DNA of 64,000 nucleotides, from contig CM065653.1 of NCBI GenBank assembly GCA_033220425.1, positions 3,596,001-3,660,000 of the forward strand. Reading direction: 5' to 3'. Both the position numbers and the translations under genes were made by a program. A model generated the notes under the pieces. That model ran no database searches, had not been told where the DNA came from, and saw only the letters and a list, made by a program, of their open reading frames with translations. The stretch's first letter is position 1. The number at the start of each line of letters is the position of its first letter. Below are positions 1 to 11,541 of this stretch, piece by piece. The stretch is from Lepraria neglecta (lineage: Eukaryota > Ascomycota > Lecanoromycetes > Lecanorales > Stereocaulaceae).

Positions 1-305
1 ATACTCTTCCGTTCTGAAAAATCAGCCACCGATTCATGATCCATAGGTAAAAGGGGCGTGGGATATGAGGTCGTTGGATACGTGAACGTTCGTCTTGATC
101 CAGGTTCCACCAATTCGAGGCTCGTACTAGATAATCAACCGCAAAGATGGTAAAAGGTGTGCGTATATTAGTCAAATATATGTATCCAGCAGGATAAATT
201 TGAGTAGGTCCTGATACCCGACTCTTCAACACGTTGATTCCTCTCGTCAATACATTAACCCCCCTCTCATCAATATATTAACCCCCCCGCTTACCCCAAG
301 TCCTA

Positions 306-1270
306 TTGGCAGCCCTAGCCCTAAAGCCATGCCGCACCCGGGGATTGCTCCCGGGCAAGCTCCCGGTAATCGCCCTACCTTCATGGGTAATTCTCGATCA
401 AATTCTTTCAACAACATCAACTTTCACCGCGCCCCCTATGCAGCTACAGCCGCCGCCAGACGGTCTACGAGCAGATGATTGGGACTCCCTCTATCGCTTA
501 ATCAAGCAACATGCAGGTCCACAGGATTAAGCGGTCACTATCCACCGAAGCAAGACAAATAGGCTGGGGACAAAGACAAAAGTCAGAGTTATATGTGATC
601 GAGGGCGCCGCATACGTCAGCAGTCTGGTCGGATTAACTACCACATGAGTTCTCGTACAAACGAGTGTCCATTCCTATGCATAGCGAAGCGGAATCCTGC
701 GACATCAGAATGGGCGCTCAGTGTTGAGAACTCGACTTATAACCACTCAGCGACTCTGCCAGTTGAGCACCCTTCTCTACGCAAGCTGAACATGACGGAG
801 GAGGTGTACCAGATGATCGAGGCGCGTACAGCAGCCGGAGATACGCCTAGGCAGATTTTTTCAGGCCTACATCATCATGGCGATAAGGAGAACCCGACCT
901 TTATTGCATAGGATATCTACAACGCTAGAGCAGCTATACGTCGGAGGGCATTCGCGCCTACGTCAACGCAGGCAAGAGGTGGATCTACATTGAGGGCAAG
1001 GGACAGGCGGGGAGGTGGGCGGGGAAAAAGTGGATCCAGCCCTGAAGAGGTTGTAGCAGCTGACGCTTCCTTCGGATCTGCGGACAGCGGGACAAGAGGT
1101 GGGATAATATATACTCGGAGTGGAGCTGCGGTGTGGAGAGGACTCCTGGACCTCCTACCGCGACGACAAGGTGCTCCGCCAGCTACACTAGCTGCCAGCG
1201 GAAGCCTGAGGGTAGTGACACCAAGAGGGCAAGGATATGAGGTCACACCACCAGCTTATGGGACCAGTGG
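306..1270 (+). pseudogene. MULE-type transposase relic, N-terminal part
   Basis: One reading frame from about 306 to 990 resembles the N-terminal FAR1-like DNA-binding region of fungal Mutator-like (MULE) transposases. A stretch with GLRADDWDSLYRLIKQHAG is followed, after a stop at 528-530, by AVTIHRSK, then a Cys/His region around 645-760, then HPSLRKL and DIYNARAAIRRR after a second stop at 909-911. Both stops lie in the same frame, so the reading register is conserved. The DDE catalytic domain that should follow is missing. From about 990 to 1270 the sequence is glycine/arginine-rich and GC-rich, like a transposase tail after an internal deletion. No terminal inverted repeats were recognised. 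The element looks non-autonomous and old. Confidence 0.55.
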
Positions 1271-1394
1271 TAGGGGCTCATTTTTTGGTTCTAGATTCAG
1301 ATGTATATTAGTGAATATAACTACATCAAATACTTCTCGACAACAGTCAAGTACGTTTAATCCGTTTTTATCTATGACGATTTCCAGGGCTAAC

Positions 1395-4300
1395 TCATAC
1401 TCTTCGGCGCTTCGGAACGACTTGCGTATCAAATTGACCGCCTTTCTTCCTCTTTCTAGCAGCCTCGGAAGTAGCCCCTGGGGAGCTCAGTGAGTCGTCG
1501 AGAGTTTGCTTTCTCCCTGCTTTCGAATCATCATCGTTAGATCGGCTGAAAACACCACAAGGACAGCATCTGTATAGCTGTAGCTTATCGTGAGCTGCAT
1601 TTCCAAATTGTGCATCTATTTGCTGCTGGTGAATGAACCACGTCACACTATGGGGAAATCCGCTAATCTTCCGTTGTTCCAGACCATGGACTTTGAGGTT
1701 AATACTAAACACATCGTCGGGATGGCGTACGGAGAACTGTACTCTTCTGCAGTATAGATGGCAGCGAGAACAGATGTCATCAAGAGTCAGCGTCCCTAGA
1801 CTTTCGAAGTCAGTAATAAACTCAAGGTTGCTGTGGATCTTAGCAAGCGAGTTCAGGACAGCCCGAGAATCATTACGGCAGCGGAGGAAGCCTCTGCAAC
1901 AATACCGATTCGCCTCGAAGGCAGGTACCGTTTCCGTGTCGAGCTCCAAGTAGAAGCTTGCCACCAGAAGAGCGAAGACGATGCTGGCTCTGTCTTTCGG
2001 GCCATCCGGCTGAAGCTGTACACTTCTCCTGAGATCTTCCATGCATTGGACATCGTCCAGACGAGGCTCATCTCCTCGAAATGACACGTTGAGTCGAAAG
2101 TAATCAGCCTTGGAGCTGTCGTCTAACCGATTTACCAAGTCCCTCGAAGAACGTTCGCCATCGAGCGAAGACATGAACAACCGAAATAACCGAGGAATAA
2201 ATCCATCGTTAAAGACATGGCGGAATTTAGGGGCTTTCGGCGAACTTGGGTTGTCATCCATACCAGTCCCAAGTGAGACCACAACATCCGGGCTTGTGCT
2301 CGACGGCCATAGCTTGGGACACTCCCATAGCGCCAGATCCGTTGGGTTGTTGTGCCGTAAGCCTCCATCTTGGAAAGAGCCGAGCGAGGCGATTGATGCG
2401 GTCTTGAAAAATCTACCGCAGGTTAGCTCTCCGCTTCGGAGGATGTTTTTGGTCACCTACCCAGGCGCGGCTGACGTTACCCTGCCACTGTTGACGATCA
2501 GCAATCACTCATGGAGGCACAGCCATTCCGCTTACGCTTCCCAGACGAGAGGCTCATTCTCGATCCTGTCAGGCCGAATGTGTTTATACCCTCCTGGCTG
2601 TTAGTTCGTATCCTAGAGTACAGGCCTGCCAAGTACGTACCACAGCCTCTATCCCTGGTTTTGCCATTGTAATTGGAAAAGATGTACGTAGAGGTATCGG
2701 AAAGAGTAGTGGCGGTGACGGCTACTTTCTGCCCGGATATTCCAGACCTATCTGCATCGAATAACCTCCGATCATTTCCGAAGATGTCTTTCAACGAAGT
2801 CTCTAACAAATCAACGTCATACCGGCCATCGCTGAGCCAGCAACGAAAACAGTCGCGAAGTCGTGTGAGAAGGCCGGTACCCTTGGTCACATGTATGCCG
2901 AAAAAGTCACGGATAAGAACATCGAAGATTCGAGCACAGCGGGAGACATCCCAATGTTTAATAAAGAGTCCGAGGACAATGAGTCCACCTATGATATGTA
3001 AGAGGTCATCGTCCTTGTTACCAGAAGAGCACTTCTACCTACCGGAACTGGTACCGAACGCTTGCTCGAAAAGATCCTGCACCGGGAGTTCTGACCCTAG
3101 ATGTCCTTGCAAGAGTCCAAGGAATTCCAATGGCACCACCCCACGCACTCCCCCTCTATCAACACTCAAGATGCGGGCTCCCGCTGTCGCTGGCTTCAGT
3201 CTCGCGACCAATCTTCCCTTTGTTAAACAGAGAATGCAGCCATCTATCTCAAACTGGCATTCTTTACCTGCAATCGAATGGCCGAAAATGGCGACGCAGG
3301 TATCACAAATGGCGTGCTCACACGTGACGACATGTTCAGGCCTTCGGCGGAGACAGAATAAGCAAGTCCGATGGCTGTAGATTTGGGTCCATTGCAAGCG
3401 GAAGGATCTGATATTGTTGGTGTGAAGTTGCACTGACGTCTCGAAGCCCAGGTCGATAGCCGGAAACAGCCGGTCCATATGATCCTCGATACAGATGCAG
3501 AGATCTTCAGCGAACATGGGGGAATTCAAAACCTGCACCATAGCTCGAAAGGAGTGCTCTCTATACAGTCGTTGAAAGACATGCCTGGGATCGAATGCTA
3601 TCAGAGCATTAGCGGAGTCCAAGAATCAAGGAGTCTTATTCCTTACCATGCATTCGGGGTGGGTACGCGTCCATCAGTATACTGGAAGCGATAAAAGACG
3701 TGAGGCTTCCATAAGATATGAAGACATCCGTGCTCAAGGCCACAAAGGTAGCGATGTGATCACTATAGTCGTGTTGGACTTGGTTCTGCAGGCGAGTACT
3801 CTCGATAAAGTCAAACGGCTGATCGGTCGATTTTGCCAGGTGGTGGATCGCGCAACTGAAGAAGGCTTCGAAATGCACTGCGGAGAAGTGCACTCGTTGT
3901 TCGATGCGCTCGACACGCGAAATCTCCACCTCGGCCAGCAACACCTCCTTCAGTCGTCGATGTCGAGCCAGAGGTGATATATGCTCTCCCGCAAGGTGCA
4001 TGAGCGATATTGACGAGAAGACTTTCGCTCGAGCCTCGTGGTCTTGAAGTTTGAATCGAAGATCTGCCATCTGAAGGATACCATGAGTAGCTGCCGCCTC
4101 CTCGTCACGCACGACAATTATCACCCGTGGACGAACACTCGTTGGTAGGGTAGAAGCATCCCCTTGTTCGATCCAGCCTGTGAGAAACCGTGCCACACCG
4201 TCAAGTCCGCCAAGATCTTCTGCGAAAATGCACACAACGTCACTAAATATTGCTACTAGCCGAGCGTAGACAGAGTGTAGAACGCTCTGGTCCTGGGTCG

Positions 4301-4565
4301 CCGACCAAGCCAGCGGTAATGTCCTGTCTTTATGGCATGTTGCACCTCCCAGGCGAGGAGGGATATGAGCCCGGGGATCCCCGTCCGCAAATAGGAGTGG
4401 TGTGTCGGAACTGAAAGTCGAGGAGTCTAGCCGGAGGTTGACGACTCCATCGCGGTTACCTCGTCGAATGTTGTTGTTTGGGAATATTTCGCGCAGCGCA
4501 GCGTCTTTTGACTGTCTCCCTACAAAGAATATCATAGATGGAAACTGCTTATCGGGACTCGCCAT
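1395..4565 (-). CDS. Patatin-like phospholipase (PLP) with degenerate G-domain-like and RING-like regions
   Basis: Six exons (4565-3647, 3597-3043, 2988-2641, 2593-2536, 2487-2461, 2412-1395) give 974 aa. The C-terminal half is a patatin acyl hydrolase: an oxyanion loop DRGGVRG, nucleophile elbow GTSSGG (Ser-Asp dyad serine; the codon for Gly spans intron 2) and the catalytic Asp in DGGLRHNNP. The oxyanion loop has Arg where DGGGxRG is usual. Ahead of it is a cysteine-rich RING-like stretch (CLFCLRRRPEHVVTCEHA, then C..CV and CILC). The first 300 aa resemble the GTPase-like region of fungal homologues (PLLFADGDP), but the P-loop reads FVGRQSKDA, without GKS/T, so nucleotide binding is probably lost. 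The tail holds basic clusters RKRKKGG and KRRR, a likely nuclear signal. It diverges from DUF3723 across about 300 bp. PLPs are standard Starship cargo. Predicted activity is lipid acyl hydrolysis; the biological role is unknown. Confidence 0.88.
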
Positions 4566-4865
4566 CTCATGGACAACGCTTGATGTTCGAGTGCCATAGT
4601 GAAGTTGGAAGCTTTCTCTACCAGAGAGATAAAACTACCCGATGTGATGACAGGTATTCATCTTTTCTTGCCCAATCGATCTTGAAAATGTGAACAAGTG
4701 AATGGACTCTTCACACAATGAATTGCTTTTATACCAGATGCGAATTAAAAACGATGTCAAAATTAGAAAGAAGGGGGGGGGTATACCTAAAAATACGTTC
4801 AGGCGACTAATTTCGATAATATACATTACTACCTCTCGACAAAAGGACTTTATGATCTTTCAAGG
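4566..4865. promoter_or_regulatory. Shared divergent promoter region of PLP and DUF3723
   Basis: This 300-bp AT-rich gap separates the start codons of two genes transcribed away from each other, so it must hold both promoters. It contains a G9 run at 4773-4781 flanked by A-rich sequence. No factor-binding site can be named. Confidence 0.55.
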
Positions 4866-7559
4866 ATGTCTCTTGATAATGAAGAACAGACGCAATTCAC
4901 AAAAAGACAGCGAAATTATCGAGGCAGCGCGAAGATCAAGCTTCGACATCTGCAATTTGACATGTCCGCCTTCGTCGATCCGAAGAACGTCACCCGCTTG
5001 ACCCAGATCTTCGAGCTTGAAGGATGTCATAGATTGGATCTTGAGCATCATGTTCCTGCGATAATTGACGACAAGGTGCTACAGTCCAACTTAAGGCTTT
5101 CTAACATTACGAGCCTTGATTTAATGCAACGGATCCCTCCCAAGCTCAAACTCCCTGCGGATTTCAACCTTGATTGTCTCCATGGAAAGTACCGTATTGC
5201 AGCGGCCAAAAGCTTCCTCTACCTGCCTGATGACAAGTGGTGGACTGTGGATCTCTATTCTGACCGTAGGTTGTATCACAAAGGCCCTGAAATGTTGATT
5301 GATCGCCAATGAAACTTGCAGGTCTCAGCCAAACTTTACGTCGGGATATCCGAGAGGACTACGCCAACTCAAGAAACTTCTGCGATGGCGATATTTTCCG
5401 TCAGATCCGATACTGCCAGCTGAACCATGATGATGCGGGAGAAGGACGTTGGTGGGCAAGACTTTCCGACAGTAAGCGTAAAGATGTCAAGAGCCTACAA
5501 AGGAGCAAGGAGCTCAAGCCGTTGGCTTTAGCTTTGGACGAATTACTACCGTACGTAGGCTTCTGGCCAGGGCTGCAATTAGGAACTCTTCATAGACTTC
5601 TGAACGTCAAATGTCCCGAGGTCAGTGCTGACTCCTCTTCGTGCTGCTTGATCGTGGACTAGGACCCTAACTTTATACTAGGAGTTACGACACTATGTTC
5701 ATCACATACGAGACTATTGGCTCCGGGTTTTGGACAAAAACCACGAGCTGAAGCCCTTAGTCGATTTCGGGACAATACGATTGCTTCAGATAAGGAATCC
5801 CTGGGCTTCTGCTGTAGATAACGATGTCGTCAAGGACCTCATGCGTGATCACATCCTTTTTCCACTGATTACAGATCTTAACCTACGATCTCGTATTCTG
5901 AAAAATATTCTCGCAACGGATTGCATCATACCTTCGCTGTATACCTTTATCGAGGACACCAAGTGGCTCGAGCCATGCGCAAAGGCAATTCGAAATCTTC
6001 TACCAACCAATTGTAGAAAGTCCACGTACAAGTCGATGTTCGGTAGCTACCAAGGTGCCAATATACCTGATGGTGTTGTCCTCATTCAGGAAAATGAAGC
6101 AACGGGTACTCAACAGCCAGGGTCTGAGCTTGATGCCATCGAGTGTGGCTACCGACAACTTTGGCTCTTTGCATGGCGCTATTTCCCGGAATTATCCGCG
6201 ATGCTGCCTCGAAAAAATGCTGGTAAGGTAAAGCCCCGACCCAAAGCTTCGAATGAGCGATGCTGGCACCGCTTTGCCGGGCTAGCCCGATCGCTTGGCT
6301 TTGAATCCGATAACATCGATAGACTTCTACGTCAGGACCCCGATGCCGCAATGGCACTTGAATTTATTCGCCAAGCACGACCAGATTATCTCTACCAGAT
6401 GCCGAATGAAACACGGACTGCGGCGGCCCTTGAAATTTGCCATATACTGAGCTCTATGGAATGGCAGATGAACAGTACCTCTGGAGAATCCCGGAGTAGA
6501 CAGTGCTCGGAGATTTCTCCTCAGCTCCGTTGTGGGAGACCATACGAGCAATCTCACAAAGAATCAAAATCTCGCTTTTTCTACCCTGATATATATGCGA
6601 CCAAGAAAAAGACTTTGACGCATTTCTCAATTAACCGGGACATATTCCACGCCTTCTTTGAATCCGTGCCCCCTGTCACATTGGAGCAGGCTGGTACAGT
6701 ATCCGACATGGACGAGGACACAGATAACGCTCAGCCGGTTACGACAACCGAGCCTGTTCAGCCGGTTACGACCACCGAGCCTGCTCAGCCGGTTACGACC
6801 ACCGAGCCTGCTCAGCCGGTCACGGCAACCGAGCCTGCTCAGCCCGATGTGTCTCCAATATCAGAACGGCCGGAAGTGCCAGAAGACCAACAACTATTAC
6901 AAGAGTCTTCCGGACCTCTTTTGCCTGGAGAAGCAGATACCAATATTGAAACTACGGGCGGAGGAGATCTGGTATCCTGGAGAGATGAAACAACAACCCA
7001 GCCGACTGTCGACACCAGTAGGATGGCCGAAATCGTATTGCAGACACAAAGTATGAACGACGCAGAAGTTACCGCCTTATTCGAAACAGATCTACAAGCC
7101 TTAGATTTGTTCGAACATTGGGAACGTCGGTGCAAAATTGGAGACATCTTCGCGATTTTAGTGTACCAGGGTGAGTTTGCGCATTACTGCAAGGAGCCAG
7201 CATTGGAAACAGAGCTGGGCAGAGGGATTCTGCCCGCAAGTCTTAAGCAATTAGCCGGCGCGTATTACTTTGCGACTTATATTCCGGAGAAGAAGACGCT
7301 GAGATGTATTGGCCACGATAATATTCTCAGATACGCCATGGACTCAAGGCACGACGGAGTGATATACATATTCAGGCGCCCTACTGACGACGCGACGCGC
7401 AAGGAAGTCCCAAAGGCCTACAGAACGCAGATAAGGGATGAAACCTGTCAGAGTATAACAGGAGAGACTACGAAGGCCCGGCTTTTCAAAGTCGCGGAAC
7501 GATTTAAGAAGAAGCGTGGACAGCCTAGTGAACTAGAATCTGAGACATATAAGCTCTAA
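4866..7559 (+). CDS. DUF3723 family protein
   Basis: Three exons (4866-5265, 5322-5620, 5682-7559) give 858 aa. Introns are gtaggt..gcag (56 bp) and gtcagt..ctag (61 bp). The family is recognised from CLHGKYRIAAAKSFL followed by WWTVDLYSD at the exon 1/2 joint, then IREDYANSR, GDIFRQIRYCQ and WWARLSDSK in exon 2, and HYVHHIRDYW at the start of exon 3. The HGxxRxxAA motif recalls the GxRRxxAA motif of ParB-type nucleases; that link is inference. The middle carries four 9-residue QPVTTTEPA repeats (6729-6836) in an acidic, disordered linker. After it comes a conserved-looking block (SLKQLAGAYYFATYIPEKK), then a basic tail. No premature stop was seen. DUF3723 genes are among the commonest Starship accessory genes; their biochemical function is not established. 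Confidence 0.92.
6729..6836 (+). repeat. 27-bp coding tandem repeat, four units
   Basis: Four in-frame 27-bp units inside the DUF3723 gene encode near-identical nonapeptides (AQPVTTTEP and VQPVTTTEP; the last has TAT). The multiple-of-three length keeps the frame open when copy number changes. Confidence 0.9.
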
Positions 7560-7857
7560 CAAACCAACGATCGGCGAAAGGTAGCCAGTCGAGGTAGAGT
7601 TTTAGAATTGGAGCCGAGATTATGATTACATCTGAGCGCCTGGGTCTAGGTTGGCATCGCAATTTTGGCTTGCTATATACCCTGTCTATCCTCCTATGTT
7701 GCTATCCATGTGATCGTCCTCGGTCTGTGAATGTTTATGATATTTCCCTCAGGTGTATTGACTACATAGCGTAGCTCTGGTACGAAGCCGTTAGCCGTGA
7801 AAAACGATAGTCCGAAGCACAAGAGGATGCTTACCAACTCCTTCATGCTTGACCGGT
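7560..7857. other. Intergenic, downstream of DUF3723
   Basis: No gene was recognised. It lies between two convergent genes and presumably holds both 3' ends. A possible 3' exon of the minus-strand gene (ending near 7694, after a gtaagc..ccag intron) could fall here, but it is not in frame with the main exon as read. Confidence 0.4.
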
Positions 7858-8496
7858 TCAGCCTGATCTCCATGATAACCGAAGTTGTTGCCGAACCACC
7901 GAATCCGGAGGGTAGCCCGAATGCGGTCTGAAAGTGTCGACAGGAAGAACCAGAAGGTCTCCAAACAAGCGAGGCTCTAATAGGCCTGTGACGTTGGGGT
8001 AGCTGAGCTTCGTTCCATTTGCTATTGAAAGGCTTTCCAGGATGATCTCGCTCCATAATCCCGGGCCATTCACGACTCCGACGTATTTGGTAGGGACTTG
8101 CAGATGCAACACCTTTGACTCGCGCTGTTTTTCGGTCCTTTGAAGAGCAATTACAATGGCCTGAACGGTGTTTGGGGGTACTGGTCGTCCTGCCATTGTC
8201 GTGACGGTCCATTGACAGAATACTATTCGGTCCGAGTCTCCGCAAGAAGGCTCTGACTTCTCACGCTGACTGTACTGGATACTAACGATAGCCCGAGCGT
8301 AGATCTGAAGGAATGGCGTGATCGGCTCTCCAAAAGAATCGATTTTATCCGAGTCATTGAGAATTCCACCTCGAGCTTCGACAACGATGTATCGCAGACT
8401 ATGACTTCGTAGGGTTGGAGACTGAGTGTCCAGGAAAATTTGAACCGTTTGAGCTTTTCCGCCGATATCTCTGGCCTTCGGATGAATACAGGCCAT
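7858..8496 (-). CDS. Hypothetical protein
   Basis: A 212-aa frame starts at an ATG (MACIHPKARD) and has mixed, non-repetitive composition. It contains FGEPITPFLQIYARAIVSI, QWTVTTMAGRPVP and KVLHLQVPTKYVGVVNGPG, giving a beta-rich, soluble-looking profile. No signal peptide or known motif was recognised. The antisense and other frames here are weaker. It lies convergent to DUF3723. It could be an exon of a longer gene or chance coding; confidence is moderate at best. Confidence 0.4.
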   Translation of the reverse strand: MACIHPKARDIGGKAQTVQIFLDTQSPTLRSHSLRYIVVEARGGILNDSDKIDSFGEPITPFLQIYARAIVSIQYSQREKSEPSCGDSDRIVFCQWTVTTMAGRPVPPNTVQAIVIALQRTEKQRESKVLHLQVPTKYVGVVNGPGLWSEIILESLSIANGTKLSYPNVTGLLEPRLFGDLLVLPVDTFRPHSGYPPDSVVRQQLRLSWRSG

Positions 8497-9487
8497 GTTT
8501 GATGCAGTCTATGCTTGAAGGGACTCTCCCTAACCGTCGAGCTGGAGGTTTTTGGATAGAACCTGCCATAACTTGCATGAGAGTGATGGTTCTGATATTG
8601 TTCTCACTCCTGCTAAATATCCTAAGTATCCGGTGAGGAGTAGACAGGGAAAAAGGATATAGAGAGAGGAGGGGTATCGATACTGAGGTGCTAGGTACTT
8701 CATTACTCAGAGCTCTTGCCGTATCATAAGCGCAGATCGAGTCTGAAGGACTTCCAGAGGGTAGATGAGTTTTCTCTACCGCTGCGTCCCGGATTCTTAG
8801 TGACACCCTGCACGTGAATGATGATAGTGCTAAACGATAGTATATCCGGGGTACTGAAGACGATTTGGGCCTCGCTATTATTAGGGCTCCTCGATCTATA
8901 ATAATCAGATCATTGCGTGATCTGGCGTAGACCTTATTATTTGGTCTCACTTGCTAACCGCCGCAAGTTATACGAAGATCTAGGCCTATGAACATCTTCA
9001 AGCCACAAAGGTAAATCCTGCCTATTGCTCTTGTCTACTTCGCTTTTGGTGGTTTCCCCCATCTGGGGTATGATTATTAGAGTTAAGGTTTTCACCCACA
9101 CCACATTTATTTTGGGGCAGGGGTTACTGGCGCTGGCCTTGTCCAGAAATGGTGATAGCGCCTCAGCCTTAACCCGCCCAGTGCCGAGCTGGGCTGGCGC
9201 TGCGCTACGCGAGTCATCTTCGCTACCCGCCGACGCTGGCGGCAACTTTTTCCTCTGCGCCCGAAAGCCAAAAACATGAATATAACACGGTAAGTGTAGC
9301 GTAAATCGTTTCTGCCCGCCTACAGCAGGGCCTGGATCTTGATATCCTAGGGGCCAAGAAACCTTCGCACCTTTTTGTCGGTTGAACATTTCGGAAAGTG
9401 AGCGAGTCCGAGTGTGCATCATTGTGTTCAGATGTTCGCCTAGTCTTGTTGTCCACAAAAGCTGAACGTTTTCGAGGAAGCTCTGCA
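8497..9487. other. Intergenic, 1 kb, no gene recognised
   Basis: Overlapping frames on both strands look like chance. A purine-rich stretch (about 8637-8682, GA-rich) is the only visible feature. The promoter of the plus-strand gene at 9488 should lie at the right end. Confidence 0.4.
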
Positions 9488-10234
9488 ATGAAACCTGCAT
9501 CAGAACCAAGTCCACCGTCGCTAGGTCCACCATGTCGTCCCCTACTTCCCAGGAAAGCTGCCAGCTCAGCTACCACCTCAACTCCCACCTCGATTCCCGC
9601 TCCAGCAATCGAGCTGACGGCGAGATACACGATGCCCTCGATACCTCGACTACCGATAGTGGAGCACCTGATTTGCTTGAACGATTTTCTGCGGGTTCGA
9701 CCAAGGAATTCAGAGCAGGCCAAGGTGATAGCCATCGATGGCTCTGACAGAAACGCTGTCCAGATGCTGATCGCCGACCTACAAAACCATATTACGACGA
9801 ACATCAAATGCACTGTCCGCGTTATGGATGATGATTTCGCTCGACGACCCATGGACCCGTCAACACAGCTTCATAATTACATCCGACAAATACATGATTG
9901 GGGTATGATGTGGGAAAAAATCGCCGAAGCTCCTCCCCCTAGGCCGCCGCCCACTCGTGCAGGTCTGTGCATATATCTCCTGCCTCTTTCGCCGTTGATG
10001 GCTACCATCCGGGCGTCCAATCTTCTCGCACTGACAGGTACGTACAGTACAGTGGACCACTGGCGCTGGTTGGCCAGTTACTGGTCTGGGCATCCTCGGC
10101 CTGATATAACAATAAACATCGAAGATATGGCTGATGTTTCGGTCAATCGGGAAATTCTTCGCCTTCAAGGCCGGGATATGAACACCCTTATTGTGACAAA
10201 GGGACTGGATGGTGGAGTCGACCTTGGTCCTTAG
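9488..10234 (+). CDS. Hypothetical protein, proline-rich N-terminus
   Basis: A single open frame of 248 aa is read from ATG at 9488; the frame stays open 90 bp upstream but without an ATG. The first 50 residues are Pro/Ser/Ala-rich. The rest looks like a folded alpha/beta domain (VIAIDGSD, IADLQNHI, VRVMDDDFARRP, IHDWGMMWEKIAE, then LLPLSPLMATI and a VSVNREILRLQGRD block). No family was recognised. Codon pattern and lack of stops support a real gene. It is convergent with the coiled-coil gene to its right. Confidence 0.65.
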   Translation: MKPASEPSPPSLGPPCRPLLPRKAASSATTSTPTSIPAPAIELTARYTMPSIPRLPIVEHLICLNDFLRVRPRNSEQAKVIAIDGSDRNAVQMLIADLQNHITTNIKCTVRVMDDDFARRPMDPSTQLHNYIRQIHDWGMMWEKIAEAPPPRPPPTRAGLCIYLLPLSPLMATIRASNLLALTGTYSTVDHWRWLASYWSGHPRPDITINIEDMADVSVNREILRLQGRDMNTLIVTKGLDGGVDLGP

Positions 10235-10441
10235 TAATTACATCGAGTGTGTTTCGAGGTAGACGAGTGGCTTTTCTTGGGTTAAAAGGGTATTTGGAAG
10301 TGTTTTACTTAGAGAGATTTGCGGCAATTTAATATGAAACTGCGATGTTTTAATAGTACAAAAGCAAACTGATATTACATTTGATCCCCAAGATCCGCGC
10401 TTTATCACAAACTTTCCTCTTTGATAGCAGGACGCTCCCTT

Positions 10442-11145
10442 TTATCGTGAAGTTCTGGGTCTTGATCTGCGGATGTCATAGCGGCTGCCTCCTCTTCTTT
10501 GTTGGCTTTCCCCCCTCCCCCGAAAACGTCTTCGTCGTTTTGTAGCTTTCATGAATTCCGATGATTCCGGCGCCTCCACCCTCGGTGTCGACTTCATGTA
10601 CTCTCGTTGGAGAGCTTGGTCAAGCTCGTGGATACGTTGTGCCTGGCCCATGAACTCTTCTGTATGTTGCGCCGAGTCGGCTTCGAGTTTCCCCTTTAGC
10701 TGAACCGAAAGTTGGGCAAGCGTTCTCTCCGAATCCGCGTGAAAAAGTCGTTCCTGGTCCAATACTTCCTGGCATATACGGTGCTCCTGGCGTTCATTGT
10801 GTAGCTCGTTCTCAAGCCTAGCCCGAGCGGCTTCCGATTGATTGAAGCCACTCTGTAGCTGCTGCATGTGATCGTGTGACTTGTTCAGCGCTATCCGGTC
10901 CTTTTGAGTGGTCTGACCAGTGTGACGTAGAGCTGCACCGAGCTGAGCGACGTGGCCATTGAGACCCTGGATCTGTTGCTTGGCCAACTCTTCTCGGTTG
11001 AAGAATTCCTTCAAGAACTCCCAATCGGACCGCCGGGCACAAGTTTGGCAGTTTATATGATTGTCCTTCGTATATTGTTAGACAATATCTCACAAGGATC
11101 GGGGCTTGCTCTTACCTCCTGATCTGAGGCGGCGATGTGTGCCAT
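10442..11145 (-). CDS. Coiled-coil protein with N-terminal Cys pair
   Basis: Two exons (11145-11116 and 11065-10442; intron gtaaga..gaag, 50 bp) give 217 aa. The spliced N-terminus has CQTCARRSDWEFLKEFF, a CxxC pair after a short leader. Residues about 30-150 are strongly heptad-like and rich in Gln, Glu, Arg and Leu, a long coiled coil. The C-terminus is very basic (KRRRRFRGRG and further Arg/Gly/Ser), suggesting nucleic-acid or nuclear binding. No known family was recognised. The clean splice that joins the CxxC segment to the coiled coil argues for a real gene. Confidence 0.7.
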
Positions 11146-11541
11146 TGTACTCAATTCATAGATAAACTAGGGGCCTGTGAAGCGATTGATGATGTGAAAC
11201 GATTGATGATGTGAAAAAGAACACTGAGGTGGTATTGGTCTTATATATCAAGCTTGAACGTCATACACCTTATGTGGTAACTCCCTCGCGCGCGCGTGCA
11301 GGTGTGGAGCATTACCTTGCCGTACGACATGAGCTATTTTCAGTGGGCGTTAGTATCACGGACAGGGAAGTATTAATATCATTTTCTTGATGGGTACAGC
11401 GTCTACTAGCTGAGAGAATAGACATTTTGTATTAGACTCGATGGGAAAGGAGGTCAGAGCTGCGCCGGTCGCAACAAATCTGTAATTAAGTAGGGTTGGC
11501 TTGATGCTTGGATCATGCTTAGATGTATTCGAACACAGAAA
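11146..11541. other. Intergenic with CG dinucleotide run
   Basis: This presumably holds the promoter of the coiled-coil gene and the 3' end of the SANT gene. A cgcgcgcgcg tract lies near 11287-11297 and a short direct repeat (cgattgatgatgtga) at about 11182-11212. No coding signal. Confidence 0.45.

Noticed and set aside
1-300. Similarity between gggatatgaggtc near base 60 and ggatatgaggtc near base 1231 as MULE terminal repeats
   Set aside because: The copies are direct rather than inverted and too short to support element ends.
8399-8950. Minus-strand frame of 183 codons overlapping the hypothetical gene
   Set aside because: Ser/Arg-rich, no domain signs, and it overlaps the better-supported frame that starts at 8496.
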